This document shows positions 1-8,330 of a stretch of 42,606 nucleotides of DNA, piece by piece. The DNA is taken from the NCBI GenBank assembly GCA_005776725.1, contig SXOO01000181.1, forward strand, positions 1-42,606, written 5' to 3'. Every line of letters begins with the position of its first letter. Position 1 is the first letter of the stretch. The position numbers and the translations under genes were made by a program. This stretch comes from Pseudomonadota bacterium. Its GTDB lineage: Bacteria; Myxococcota_A; UBA9042; GCA-2863065. The notes under the pieces were generated by a model. It worked only from the letters and a program-made list of their open reading frames with translations, was not told the DNA's origin and did no database searches.

Positions 1-87
1 GTCGTAGGGTGCGCCGAGCGCCTCGAGGAGGACGCGGGTGCCGGTGGCGCGGGTCTGCGGGGCGTAGAAGAGCGTGATCCGGTTCAT
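1..87 (-). CDS. Glutathione S-transferase family protein, N-terminal 29 residues (gene runs off the window)
   Basis: Reading leftward from the ATG at 85-87 gives 29 residues beginning MNRITLFYAPQTRATGTRV, an open frame that leaves the window at base 1. The pattern of a first beta strand, a short turn with Ser/Thr/Arg residues, then an amphipathic helix ending LLEALGAPYD is that of the thioredoxin-like N-terminal domain of soluble glutathione S-transferases, which conjugate or bind glutathione in the cytoplasm. It is divergent from the YafY/WYL regulator at 187, with 99 bases between the two starts, so that regulator is its likely controller. With only the first strand and helix visible, another thioredoxin-fold protein cannot be excluded. 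Confidence 0.7.
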   Translation of the reverse strand, partial: MNRITLFYAPQTRATGTRVLLEALGAPYD

Positions 88-148
88 TGCGAGGGCTCCG
101 TGGACGACCGCGGTCGTCGGTGATGGGAGCACTGTGGCCCACAATACC

Positions 149-165
149 TGTCAGGGAGTGTCAGG
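149..165. promoter_or_regulatory. Candidate regulator site: tandem TGTCAGG repeat between GST and YafY/WYL genes
   Basis: The 99-base divergent intergenic region contains TGTCAGG at 149-155 and again at 159-165. The copies are identical and start exactly 10 bases apart, so both lie on one face of the helix. The second copy ends 21 bases before the ATG of the regulator. Paired half-sites at one-turn spacing suit a dimeric winged-helix regulator. That the adjacent WYL protein binds here is inference. Confidence 0.45.
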
Positions 166-186
166 ATTCACTAGACTGGCTTCGAA

Positions 187-1179
187 ATGCGCGCCAGCCG
201 GCTCCTCTCCATCCTCACCACCCTCCAGGCGCGCGGCCTGGTTACCGCCCAGGCGTTGGCCGACGAGGCCCAGGTGTCGCTGCGCACCATCTACCGCGAC
301 ATCGACGCGCTGAGCGCGGCGGGGATCCCCGTGCTCGCGGAGCGCGGGGCGGAGGGCGGCTACCGGCTCCTCGACGGCTACCGAGTACGCCTCAACGGGC
401 TCTCGCATCGCGAGGCGGAGTCCCTGTTCTTGGGGGGCCTGGCAGGACCCGCGGCTGACCTGGGCCTGGGCGCCGTCATGGCTGCGGCGCAGCAGAAGCT
501 GAAGGTGGCGCTCCCGGCGGACCTGCGCGCGAGCGCGGAGCGGATGCAGGCGCGCTTTCACCTCGACGCGCTCCAGTGGTTCGGCGAGGTGGACCAGCCG
601 CCCCACCTGCAGGCGGTGGCCGAGGCGGTGTGGAGCCAGCGACGGCTCGAGGTGCGCTACCAGTCGTGGAAAGCCGAGCAGACACGCCGGCTCGAGCCGC
701 TGGGCCTGGTGTTGAAGGGAGGCGGTTGGTACCTGGCCGCGGCTCTCGACGGGCGGGTGCGCACCTACCGGGTCTCTCGGATCCTCGAGCTCTCGGTGCT
801 GGACGAGCGCTTCGACCGGCCCGCCGACTTCGACCTCCCGGCGTATTGGCGCGCGGCAACGCAGCGCCTCGAGGCCGAGCTTCACCCCGGCATGGCCACC
901 TTGCGCGTGTCGGCGCGAGGAGCCCGGCTGCTTGCAGAGACGAGCGCGCCCTACGCGAGGAGCCGCCTGGTCTTGGGGGAGGTGGAGGATGACGAGGGTT
1001 GGCGCCACGCCACGCTTCCCGTGGGCTCCACGCGGCACGCCGCGTACGAGCTGCTGCGCCTCGGGCCCGAGGTGGAGGTGCTGGCGCCGCCGGAGCTACG
1101 CGCCACCATGGCCACCCTCGCGCGCCAGCTCAGCGAGCGCTACGCCTCGGCAGTCCCGGGAGACGTCGGGGCTGGCTAA
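187..1179 (+). CDS. YafY-type transcriptional regulator (HTH_11 plus WYL domain)
   Basis: A 330-residue cytoplasmic DNA-binding protein, the usual length for the YafY/PafBC-like family. Residues about 3-60 form a winged helix-turn-helix (RLLSILTTLQARGLVTAQAL, then SLRTIYRDIDAL, then the wing EGGYRLLDGY). Residues about 140-215 form the WYL domain, with a WYLAAALDGRVRTYRVSRI core. A C-terminal extension follows (about 215-330). WYL domains sense small or nucleic-acid ligands and control transcription. In many genomes such regulators sit beside GST, SRPBCC or glyoxalase-like genes, matching the divergent GST fragment here. The 3' end overlaps the stop of the convergent glycosyltransferase by four bases (1176-1179). 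Confidence 0.9.
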   Translation: MRASRLLSILTTLQARGLVTAQALADEAQVSLRTIYRDIDALSAAGIPVLAERGAEGGYRLLDGYRVRLNGLSHREAESLFLGGLAGPAADLGLGAVMAAAQQKLKVALPADLRASAERMQARFHLDALQWFGEVDQPPHLQAVAEAVWSQRRLEVRYQSWKAEQTRRLEPLGLVLKGGGWYLAAALDGRVRTYRVSRILELSVLDERFDRPADFDLPAYWRAATQRLEAELHPGMATLRVSARGARLLAETSAPYARSRLVLGEVEDDEGWRHATLPVGSTRHAAYELLRLGPEVEVLAPPELRATMATLARQLSERYASAVPGDVGAG

Positions 1180-2471
1180 AATGGTGGGGCATGGCCCCCG
1201 GGGGAGTGGGTGGGGACCACAGCGTCAGGCGGGTCGGCGGTCCCGCGGGCGCGATCCGTTGCCACTCCTGCCAGCGCCTCCAGCTCCACTGCGGCGCCCT
1301 CCGGTCCTGCCGCGCGCGCGAACGCTGCGGCCATCCGCGCTGCCGCACCCGTGAGCTTCCGTGCCTCGCGAATCGCCTCCCGGAGCCTGCCGGCGGTCAG
1401 CGCTCTTGCCGGCACGCTGGTCCCGACGCCGTGCGCCTCCAAGTGGCGCGCCACGTCATTCTGATCGCGCCCGAACGGAACGGCGCAGACCGGCACGCCG
1501 GCGGCCAGAGCCTTCTGGGTGATCCCCATTCCGCCGTGGCACACCACGACCGCGGCGTGCGGCAGCAGCGCGCTGTGCGGCGCGTAGCGGACGATCCGGG
1601 CGTTCTGAGGCGCCCGAAAGCTCGCCGGGTCGATGGCTCCGGTCGTGGCCACGACGTCGAGGTCCTCTCCGGCCAGCGCCTCCAGCGCCATCTCCACGAG
1701 CCGCCCGTCGTCCTGGAACTCCGTGGAGCACGTGATGAGGGCCAGAGGACGGGTCGGGCGCGGAGCTTCGGCCGGCGCAGGCGGCTCCCAGAGGCCCGCA
1801 CCGACGAAGCGCACTGAGTCCGGCCAGCCCCCGTGGTCATATTCGAACGCGTCCGCCGTGAAGTAGAGCAGGCGGTGTCCCCGGAGCGCGATGTCGCCCA
1901 CCCGGGAGAGCGGCGCGACGCCGAGGTCTCGCCGGAGCGCGTTCAGGCGGGCGAGTAGCGGCCGAAACGCGAGCCCGCTGACGAAGCGGAGGATCCGGTC
2001 TCGGAGCGCTCCGAGGAGGCCCGATCTTGGTGCCAGCCCGAGCCCGAACGGGGGGCGCCCCGGAATGTCGAAGTCCGCGAAATACGGGGAGAAGATCGCA
2101 AAAGGGAGGCCCGACGCCTCGGCGGCAGAGACGGCGCCCCAGGCGTTCACGTCCACGAGCAGAACGTCCGGGCGGACGGTCGCGATCGCTGCCCGAAGAT
2201 CCTCGACCTCGTGAGGAGCCCGATCGAGCCAGGTCGTGAGCGCCCGCTTCGCGGCGCCGAGCGGGCTCGTGGCGCGCCAGTCGTCGATCTCTCTCGCTTC
2301 GATCGCGGGGGCCATCGGCCTCGCAGCCAGCCCGAGCGCCCCGGCCCTCTCCACCTCGCCGGCGAGCGTGCAGAGCGCCACGTGGTGTCCGCGTCGCCGG
2401 AGCTCGGCCAGGGTCGGGAGGACAGGAAAGAGGTGTCCCTTCGCGGGAGACGTGTAAGCGAGCACTCTCAT
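1176..2471 (-). CDS. UDP-glucuronosyl/UDP-glucosyltransferase-like (GT1, macrolide glycosyltransferase type)
   Basis: A 431-residue GT-B fold enzyme expected to transfer a sugar from a nucleotide sugar to a small lipophilic acceptor. The N-terminus MRVLAYTSPAKGHLFPVLPT has the GH-x-x-P motif of GT1 enzymes. The C-terminal half carries the donor-binding signature HAAVVVCHGGMGITQKAL followed by AGVPVCAVPFGRDQNDVA. The open frame extends upstream to 2693, but I chose the ATG at 2471. There the reading aligns with family N-termini, a strong AGGAGG lies at 2478-2483, and ATGA overlaps the TetR stop. The coupling means the TetR protein probably controls it. Related enzymes inactivate macrolides or decorate natural products; the acceptor here is unknown. 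It ends in TAG. Confidence 0.88.
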   Translation of the reverse strand: MRVLAYTSPAKGHLFPVLPTLAELRRRGHHVALCTLAGEVERAGALGLAARPMAPAIEAREIDDWRATSPLGAAKRALTTWLDRAPHEVEDLRAAIATVRPDVLLVDVNAWGAVSAAEASGLPFAIFSPYFADFDIPGRPPFGLGLAPRSGLLGALRDRILRFVSGLAFRPLLARLNALRRDLGVAPLSRVGDIALRGHRLLYFTADAFEYDHGGWPDSVRFVGAGLWEPPAPAEAPRPTRPLALITCSTEFQDDGRLVEMALEALAGEDLDVVATTGAIDPASFRAPQNARIVRYAPHSALLPHAAVVVCHGGMGITQKALAAGVPVCAVPFGRDQNDVARHLEAHGVGTSVPARALTAGRLREAIREARKLTGAAARMAAAFARAAGPEGAAVELEALAGVATDRARGTADPPDAVVPTHSPGGHAPPF

Positions 2472-3094
2472 GAGCTTCCTCCTGACCGGCCGGTTGGGTG
2501 CCCCGGAGTTCCGAGAACGGCCTCGATCAGCTCCGTCAGCGCGGTCCGTGTGTCCACGCGGTCGAGGCCTTGATCGCGGTGGAGCAGCTTCCACACGTAC
2601 ACGTCGGTGAGCGCGACCAGCTGGGCGAGCCGCCGACCCCGGATGTCTAGCGCCAGCGCAGCTAGCTGTGGTCCGAAGGCCCGCTCGACCCAAGCGCGGT
2701 GGAGGGCGCGCGTTCCGGCGAGCAACGTGGCGAACGTGGGGCCCTGGCCTTCGAGGCTGAGCAGCCGGAGCGACCGATCGCCCCAGGCGTCGTAGTGATC
2801 GAGGAGGTTGTCGATCGCTTCCGAGACGTCGCCGGGCGTCACGGCGTTCCGTTCGGCCGACACCCGAGCCATCGCGCTTTCGGCGGACGCTCTCAGCAGG
2901 CCCTCTTTGGAGCCGAACTTCCGGAGGATCGTCTGGACGGACACGCCGGCTTCCGCCGCTACGACGTCCAGGCCGGGCACATGGCCCAGGTCGAGCACCA
3001 GCGTGCGTGTGGTCTCCAGGATTCGTTCGGTGCTGGCCGCGGTCTTCTCCGCGCGTTGTCCCTGGGTGTAGATGCGGCGATCGGGCTCTTTCAT
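2468..3094 (-). CDS. TetR/AcrR family transcriptional repressor
   Basis: A 208-residue protein (211 if the upstream GTG at 3103 is used). Residues about 15-60 form the TetR helix-turn-helix: TERILETTRTLVLDLG, then VVAAEAGVSVQTILRKFGSK, then EGLLRAS. The remaining helical part is the ligand-binding and dimerisation domain. It is the first gene of a two-gene operon and overlaps the glycosyltransferase start by ATGA. A palindrome at 3108-3128 lies immediately upstream of its start, as expected for autorepression. The likely role is derepression of the glycosyltransferase in response to a small molecule, by analogy with other TetR-regulated modification genes. The ligand cannot be read from sequence. 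Confidence 0.9.
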   Translation of the reverse strand: MKEPDRRIYTQGQRAEKTAASTERILETTRTLVLDLGHVPGLDVVAAEAGVSVQTILRKFGSKEGLLRASAESAMARVSAERNAVTPGDVSEAIDNLLDHYDAWGDRSLRLLSLEGQGPTFATLLAGTRALHRAWVERAFGPQLAALALDIRGRRLAQLVALTDVYVWKLLHRDQGLDRVDTRTALTELIEAVLGTPGHPTGRSGGSS

Positions 3095-3107
3095 GTGAGC
3101 CACGCTA

Positions 3108-3128
3108 ACGCGAAAGCAAAATTCGCGT
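3108..3128. promoter_or_regulatory. Candidate TetR operator, inverted repeat ACGCGAA-N7-TTCGCGT
   Basis: Perfect 7-base arms at 3108-3114 and 3122-3128 are separated by the AT-rich spacer AGCAAAA. Extending by two bases gives 8 of 9 matching positions. The 21-base total length suits a TetR dimer, and the site is 5 to 14 bases upstream of the two candidate starts, inside an AT-rich island in a GC-rich genome. A promoter overlapping the site is likely. Binding is inferred. Confidence 0.55.
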
Positions 3129-3259
3129 CAATTCGATTGTCGCCAAATCTCGCGCCGCTCAGGCAGCGGTGCCGTGAGAGGACGCTCGAGGGCTTGCGGC
3201 CTCGAGCGCCTCGCCCGCGGCGGACGCGCGGGACTGGGTACCGACCTGGGCGCCGGGCG

Positions 3260-3670
3260 TCAGTTCCCCGATGAGGGGATGCAGGCCTTGCCCTGGTCCG
3301 TGTCGGCCCAGGTGACGCTCCCCGAGCAGTTGGCCTCGTTGGCCTTCGTCCGGTTGGTGTTGCAGTTGTCTTTGGTGTCGCAGACGAGGAAGCAGTAGTT
3401 CGTGTTGTCAGTGTGAGTGACGCATGCGGAGCCGCTCGGGCACCCGGCGTCATCGACGCAACCCTTCACGCCGCAGTAGCCGCCCTTGAACCCAGTGAGG
3501 CAGGTCTGGTTTGGTTCCGTGCAGTCCGCGTTCACGGTGCACTCGGCGCCGACGCCGCGGCGGTCGGCCTCGGTGCTGCCATCGCTTTCGCACGAGAGCG
3601 CCGTGAGCGGCCCCAGGGTCATGAAGAGGGCGGCGGGGACGCGACGGAAGCGGTCTGAGGTGCGGTTCAT
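3260..3670 (-). CDS. Small Cys-rich secreted protein, probable lipoprotein
   Basis: A 136-residue protein with an N-terminal basic stretch (NRTSDRFRR), a hydrophobic core and a Cys at about residue 27 (LTALSC), which reads as a lipoprotein-like signal although the residue at -3 is not the usual Leu. The mature part has spaced cysteines in the pattern GAECTVNADCTEPNQTC, then KGCVDDAGCPSGSACV and FLVCDTKDNC. This is the repeated Cys motif seen across myxobacterial cell-surface lipoproteins, probably disulfide-stabilised. No enzymatic motif is visible. The gene lies 65 bases downstream of the ASPIC relic on the same strand. Function unknown. Confidence 0.7.
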   Translation of the reverse strand: MNRTSDRFRRVPAALFMTLGPLTALSCESDGSTEADRRGVGAECTVNADCTEPNQTCLTGFKGGYCGVKGCVDDAGCPSGSACVTHTDNTNYCFLVCDTKDNCNTNRTKANEANCSGSVTWADTDQGKACIPSSGN

Positions 3671-3735
3671 GGTTCTCCTTGCTGAGATGATACCTTCACA
3701 CGTTTCGCCGCTCGCTGCCTCCTACCGTGAGGAAA

Positions 3736-4797
3736 TCAGAGGGGCGGTGCCCATCCCAGGTGGATCGCGCCGTCCTCGAAGAGCCACAGACGCTGGTTGG
3801 CGTCGAAGGGGCCGGGGTACTGCACGGTCTTTCCGCCCGGGAACGTGACGGACACAGAGTCTACTGCCCCCGCGGTCGCTCCCGCGCCCAGCCGGAAGTG
3901 CACGGCCGGCGAGTTCTGGCCGCCCTGCCCGTTGCCGCCCGAGACGTAGCCGTCGGTCAGCGACAGCCCCGAGTGGTAGGCGTCCAGCACAAACGTCCCG
4001 TCGCCAACACCCCAATAGAAGTCCGTCGGCCGGCCGGAATACGTCGCGGTGATCACCAGGTCCAGGGCGCCGTCCTGATCGAAGTCGCCCAGGTTGGGCA
4101 CCGAGTGTGTCTCGGAGAAGCGGATACCGGCATCGCCCTTCGCACCGACTGGCGATTGGGTGTGACCAGCGGCTCCATCGGCTGAAATAGGCCCTCCGCG
4201 GGCGTGACGTCGTCGGTGTACTCCACGTACAGCCGCACCACGAAGTCGTGTTGAAAGGGAAACGAGAGCCCGTTCCACGCCCAGAAGGCCTGGCCGCCGG
4301 AGTTTCCCTGCTTCAGGTCGGGCAGAGTCATGCTCGAATGGCAGTCGCTCCACTGGCCGCAAGAGCCATCGGGTTTGGTTGTGCTTTCGTCGAACAGCCA
4401 GGCTGCGTCGCTGTTGCCCTCACGCTGGTGCGCCACGGACACGAGACCCGGATGGTCCAGCACCACCGGCTTGTCGAAGACGTAATCCACCCAGGTGTGG
4501 GTCTCGAGGTCGCCCGCGCAGTGGGCGCCGGTCCAATACGACCTTGGCCGTCTTGAGCGGAGACCCTGCGTCGGTGATGGTCCCGGTCTGCTGGGTCAGG
4601 TCACCGAACCCGTCATCGTCGTGCCACTCGAGGACGGTGAGGCCATCGTGGAGCGTCCCGGCAGCGGTCTCGCACCGGGTCTTGTCCCACGTGCAGTCGT
4701 GCTGCTCGCAGAACAGGCCCTCCAAGCAGGGACTCGCTGCGAACGGTCCGGGCTGGAAACATGCGCATCCAAGTGGTCGGCAGCCTACTCGTTTGTC
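3736..4797 (-). pseudogene. Relic of a secreted FG-GAP/ASPIC-UnbV family protein, split by two frameshifts
   Basis: Three overlapping frames on the minus strand join into one protein. The first (about 4797-4532) gives a Cys-rich stretch including EGLFCEQHDCTWDKTRC and HDDDGFGDLTQQTGT. The second (about 4531-4150) gives DYVFDKPVVLDHPGL and FPFQHDFVVRLYVEYTDD. The third (about 4150-3736) gives an FG-GAP-like NLGDFDQDGALDLVITATYS and a C-terminus with VDSVSVTFPGGKTVQ, the conserved core of the ASPIC/UnbV domain. Shifts lie near 4531 and 4150. No start codon or signal peptide is found: the first frame meets a stop at 4798-4800, so the 5' end is also missing. Likely a decayed surface protein; sequencing error is possible for the shifts but would not restore the lost 5' end. 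Confidence 0.65.
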
Positions 4798-4987
4798 TCA
4801 GCCCTGCCACCGCGGCGGCCCACGGAAACGGCCCGTCGTGTCGAGGCCGGTGTCGTCACGCTTGGTCACTCCAACGGTGCTTGCGGCGTCGCGCCGTCTG
4901 TGGAACCGTCGGCCACCGTCTGAGACTGCGGCTCTGCGGCTTACAGCGTCTGCCCACTCCCTACTCACGGCGGCCCGTCTACCCATC

Positions 4988-6271
4988 ATGGCATTCTCTT
5001 CGCTGGGCCTGTCCCCCGCACTGCTGGCTGCAGTGAACGCCAGAGCCTTCGCGCTCCCTTCGCCTATCCAGACTCTCGCGATCCCGGCGGCGCTGCTCGG
5101 CCGGGATGTGATCGCCTGTGCCCAGACCGGGTCCGGAAAGACGATCGCCTACGTGCTGCCGGTGCTCCAGCAGCTGGTCCTGAGCGCGCCGGCGCAGCCG
5201 AGACGACTGCGAGCGCTGATCCTCGTGCCCACGCGTGAGCTGGCGGCGCAAGTAGGCGAAGAAGTCCGTGGTTTCGCGGTCCAGCTCGAGTTGTGTCCGA
5301 AGGTCGTCACCGTGTTCGGGGGCGTGTCGATCAACGTTCAGATGATGGAGCTGCGTGGTGGGGCCGACATCGTGGTGGCCACGCCGGGGCGGCTGCTGGA
5401 CCTCGTGGACCACAACGCCCTCAGCTTGTCAGAGGTCACCACGCTGGTGCTCGACGAGGCGGACCGCCTCATCGACCTCGGCTTTGCGGAGGAGCTCGGA
5501 CGCGTTCTGGCGTTGCTCCCGAGTCAGCGACAACACCTGCTCTTCTCTGCGACGTTTCCGCCCTCCGTGCAGGCCCTGGCGGCGCGGCTCCTGCGCGACC
5601 CGGTCCGCATCGACGTGGTGCCACCACCCGAGGCTCTGCCCGACATCGAACAACGCGCCATCGCCGTGGATCCTGACCGGCGCACCCAGCTCTTGTGCCG
5701 GCTGATCCAGGAGAATCCGTGGAGTCGCGTGCTCGTGTTCGTGGCCACGAAGCACGCATCGGAGAAGGTGGCCGGTAAGCTGCGGAAGGCCCGCATCGAC
5801 GCCGAGCCGTTCCACGGGGAGCTGAGCCAGGGCAAGCGCACCCAGGTGCTGGCGGACTTCAAGGCGTCGCGGCTCAAGGTGGTGCTCGCCACGGATGTGG
5901 CCGCGCGCGGGCTCGACATCGCGGAGCTCTCGGCCGTGGTGAACTACGACCTGCCTCGATCGCCGGTGGACTACACCCATCGCATCGGCCGGACGGGCAG
6001 GGCAGGGCTGAGTGGTGTTGCGATCAGCTTCGTCACCCCGGAGGGCGCCAGCCACTTCCGCTTGATCGAGAAGCGCCAGCACCGGCGCGTGCCGCTCGAG
6101 TTGGTCGCCGGCTTCGAGCCGGTCGTCCCACCGGAACATTGGGCGAGGCGGGCCGACGACCCCGAGGACGGGCCACGCACGGGCGGCGTCAAGGGCCGAC
6201 GAATGAGCAAGAAGGACAAGCTGCGCTTGGCGGCGGGGCAGGCCACCAGCCCACCGGGCGGAGACCTGTGA
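4988..6271 (+). CDS. DEAD-box ATP-dependent RNA helicase (RhlE-like)
   Basis: A 427-residue cytoplasmic RNA helicase that unwinds RNA duplexes with ATP, for example in ribosome assembly or RNA decay. All motifs are present in order: Q motif (PSPIQTLAIP), I (AQTGSGKT), Ia (VPTRELAAQ), Ib (TPGR), II (VLDEADRL), III (FSAT), IV (VLVFVATK), V (ATDVAARGLDI) and VI (HRIGRTGRAG). A short basic tail with GRRMSKKDKLRLAAG follows. The open frame extends far upstream to 4379, but I chose the ATG at 4988. The family N-terminus begins there (FSSLGLSPALLAAV), and the upstream part overlaps the relic on the other strand with no helicase-like sequence. Confidence 0.95.
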   Translation: MAFSSLGLSPALLAAVNARAFALPSPIQTLAIPAALLGRDVIACAQTGSGKTIAYVLPVLQQLVLSAPAQPRRLRALILVPTRELAAQVGEEVRGFAVQLELCPKVVTVFGGVSINVQMMELRGGADIVVATPGRLLDLVDHNALSLSEVTTLVLDEADRLIDLGFAEELGRVLALLPSQRQHLLFSATFPPSVQALAARLLRDPVRIDVVPPPEALPDIEQRAIAVDPDRRTQLLCRLIQENPWSRVLVFVATKHASEKVAGKLRKARIDAEPFHGELSQGKRTQVLADFKASRLKVVLATDVAARGLDIAELSAVVNYDLPRSPVDYTHRIGRTGRAGLSGVAISFVTPEGASHFRLIEKRQHRRVPLELVAGFEPVVPPEHWARRADDPEDGPRTGGVKGRRMSKKDKLRLAAGQATSPPGGDL

Positions 6272-6421
6272 CTCTGTTTCGGAGCTGCCGCTGAACGGTG
6301 ACGGCGAACCCAACGAGTCCGCCCGCATCTGCGCCAAGCAAAGACGGACTGGAGGCGGTAGCGCGGACGCGCCACGCTATCGCTACTGGACCCGCGGCGC
6401 CCGCGCAACCAGCCGCCCGGC

Positions 6422-6724
6422 CTAGGGAGCCTTCTTCGGATTGGTCGGGTTCGACCCCTTCGGGCCACACCAAACCTCGCTCCAGACCGAGGCGCCCCGA
6501 GTCTTGCACTTGAACACGAACCCCGTCTTGGCGTGCAGCTTGCTGCACTTGTCTCTTTCGCCGTGCCAGGCCGAGCACAGGTCGCCCGCCTCTGTCTTCT
6601 TGCACTGCTTCTCGATGGTGCAGGTCTCGACGTAGCCGGGCGGCGGGGGTACGTCGGCCGAGGCCGCCGCCGAGCCGAGGACCAAGCACACAAAGGACAG
6701 GAGAGTGATCTTGAGCGCTTTCAT
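6422..6724 (-). CDS. Small secreted Cys-containing protein, function unknown
   Basis: A 100-residue protein from the ATG at 6724. MKALKITLLSFVCLVLGSA is a classical signal peptide (Lys n-region, hydrophobic core), with probable cleavage after ASA at about residue 23. The mature part of about 77 residues is basic and contains six or more cysteines (VETCTIEKQCKKTEAGDLC, then RDKC, FKC, VWC), which suggests a small disulfide-bonded periplasmic or secreted domain. The frame stays open to 6799, but the upstream extension lacks signal-peptide character. It is convergent with the helicase and ends in TAG. I do not recognise a named family. Confidence 0.7.
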   Translation of the reverse strand: MKALKITLLSFVCLVLGSAAASADVPPPPGYVETCTIEKQCKKTEAGDLCSAWHGERDKCSKLHAKTGFVFKCKTRGASVWSEVWCGPKGSNPTNPKKAP

Positions 6725-6868
6725 GTCGAACAGTCTGACACGACTCGCGACATGGCCCAAAGCGAGCGAGCGGAACCAGCCCGCGAAATCACGCCCCATC
6801 CAAGGGCAACCGCCGCACGGCGCGAGCCGACGCTCCTTCAGGACCCGGTGGACGGCTGGACGAGTCGG

Positions 6869-8116
6869 TCAGGGATAGAGGTATGCGGCGCCGGCGTAGG
6901 TCGATTTCCAGAGCGCGAGCAGGCTGGTGAAGTCCGTGACCTGCACCGTGCCCTGGGCCTGCATCTCCTCCAGCGGGATGATGACGGTGGCCTCGATGTC
7001 GTCGAGGCCGCCCTCGGCGAGGATCTCGGTCGGTTTGAGGTTCCAGGAGGCGGTGAGCAGCGCGCTCTTGGGAACCGTCCCGCTCTCATAGGCCTGAACG
7101 AGCTCCTTGACGCCGACCAAGGCGTCGTGGAACGCACCCATGGCGACGATGTTCGCGGCTGGGTCGTCGGTCCAGTAGTTGTCCTTGTCCTTCGGGCGCC
7201 AGAGGCCCGAGACGACAGGGTCGTTCACGTGGTTTGGGGTGCCGCTCCCGATGAGGATGTCGCCGCGCCAGGTCGCCTCCGGGTACTTCTGGCCGGCGAC
7301 CGGGTCCCGGAAGCGGTCCCAGTGCTGAAACTGTGGGAGCGCGGGGTCCCAGATGTGCCCGCCGATGACGGTGCTGCCGCCGACTCCAAGGAGGTCGAGG
7401 AGGTGGGCAACGTCCGTGTAGTTGTAGCCTCCGTTCTCATGCGAGTGAGGATCGATGGCCACCCCGAGCTCGTCGCGGAGGTGGACGAAGAGGTTGGCCC
7501 CACCCGTGCTGGCCATCGTGGCGGCGTCTTCATAGACCCGAGCGGCCTCGAGGAACTTCCAGTCGGGCTGCAGGACCCAGACGAGCCCATGCGCCTTGAA
7601 CCGCTCCGCCAGGCCGATGAGCTTCGCGCGGAGGACGCCGTACTGCGTCTTGCTCGGGGTGGAACCGATGGGACCTGATGGTGTCTGATCCTCGATGTGC
7701 GTGAAGACCACGACTTGGACCCGCGGCTCAGGGTAGTCGCCGTCGGCCGCGTCTGCGTCATCGGTGGCGTCGGCCGCGTCTGTGTCATCGGTGGCGTCGC
7801 TCGTGTCCAGGCCGTCCGCCGCGTCTGTCGCGTCCGTCGCGTCCGAGCTATCCGTGGTGTCGCCCTCGCCAGAACTTTCGGACGCATCCTCGGCGTCGGA
7901 CGCGTCCGACCCGGCCGCGGAGTCGCCCCCGTCCGAGCCATCAGCGGAGGTGGTGCCGTCGGTTTCAGCGCTGTCCGCCCCGTCACCGGTGTCTGGGGTC
8001 GGCGCGGCGTCGACGCCATCCGTCGCGGTTTCCGTGTCGTTGCCGCTAACGGTGGAGGAGGTGCCGCAACCCGTGACGAGAAGCGCGAGGGCCAGCGAGA
8101 CGGATCTCCAGATCAT
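6869..8116 (-). CDS. Lipoprotein with Asp/Ala/Thr/Ser-rich linker and a C-terminal NodB-like candidate domain
   Basis: A 415-residue protein with a lipoprotein signal (MIWRSVSLALALLVTGC, lipidation at Cys17). Residues about 18-126 are a low-complexity acidic linker (Asp, Ala, Thr, Ser, Gly). From about residue 127 a globular domain begins with VQVVVFTHIEDQ. It contains WVLQPDWKFLEA and a His-rich DPHSHENGGYNYTDV, followed by STVIGGHIWDP. The HxxxH-like arrangement after a strand and the alternating strand/helix pattern resemble polysaccharide-deacetylase or related metal-dependent barrel enzymes, but I cannot confirm the catalytic Asp. It is an isolated gene; the linker places the domain away from the outer membrane. 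The function assignment is tentative. Confidence 0.75.
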   Translation of the reverse strand: MIWRSVSLALALLVTGCGTSSTVSGNDTETATDGVDAAPTPDTGDGADSAETDGTTSADGSDGGDSAAGSDASDAEDASESSGEGDTTDSSDATDATDAADGLDTSDATDDTDAADATDDADAADGDYPEPRVQVVVFTHIEDQTPSGPIGSTPSKTQYGVLRAKLIGLAERFKAHGLVWVLQPDWKFLEAARVYEDAATMASTGGANLFVHLRDELGVAIDPHSHENGGYNYTDVAHLLDLLGVGGSTVIGGHIWDPALPQFQHWDRFRDPVAGQKYPEATWRGDILIGSGTPNHVNDPVVSGLWRPKDKDNYWTDDPAANIVAMGAFHDALVGVKELVQAYESGTVPKSALLTASWNLKPTEILAEGGLDDIEATVIIPLEEMQAQGTVQVTDFTSLLALWKSTYAGAAYLYP

Positions 8117-8195
8117 GAGTTGCTCCGGGTGCCTGGGTGACGCGCGCCATCGGGTCGATCGCGGAGGCGCGTTAGCTGACTTTCGCCCGGCACCG

Positions 8196-8221
8196 ACGGA
8201 GCCGGCAGGTCCGGCCTCCGT
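8196..8221 (-). terminator. GC-rich hairpin downstream of the quinone oxidoreductase gene
   Basis: ACGGAG-CCGG at 8196-8205 pairs with CCGGCCTCCGT at 8211-8221, with a one-base bulge and a CAGGT loop. It lies 110 bases past the stop of the oxidoreductase gene on the minus strand. There is no U tract, so it is only a terminator-like structure. The rest of the 214-base gap between genes shows nothing else recognisable. Confidence 0.3.
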
Positions 8222-8330
8222 TCGTAGTCGGTCCTGCAGCCGTGCTGGCGGCCCGCCTCATGACGGGGCCGTGAAGCCGCTTCGGGCGCCGGTGTTCGTC
8301 GTTGTCATGTGGTCCGTAGCTCATATCCAC

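Noticed and set aside
151..1038. Long minus-strand open frame of 295 codons over the WYL gene
   Set aside because: It is the complementary shadow of a GC-rich real gene; it has no domain or signal and lacks protein-like composition.
1176..2693. Glycosyltransferase starting at 2693
   Set aside because: The extra 74 residues are read through the TetR gene in another frame; ATG 2471 with AGGAGG is preferred.
4379..4987. N-terminal extension of the helicase frame
   Set aside because: No helicase or signal features, and it overlaps the relic on the other strand; ATG 4988 fits the family.
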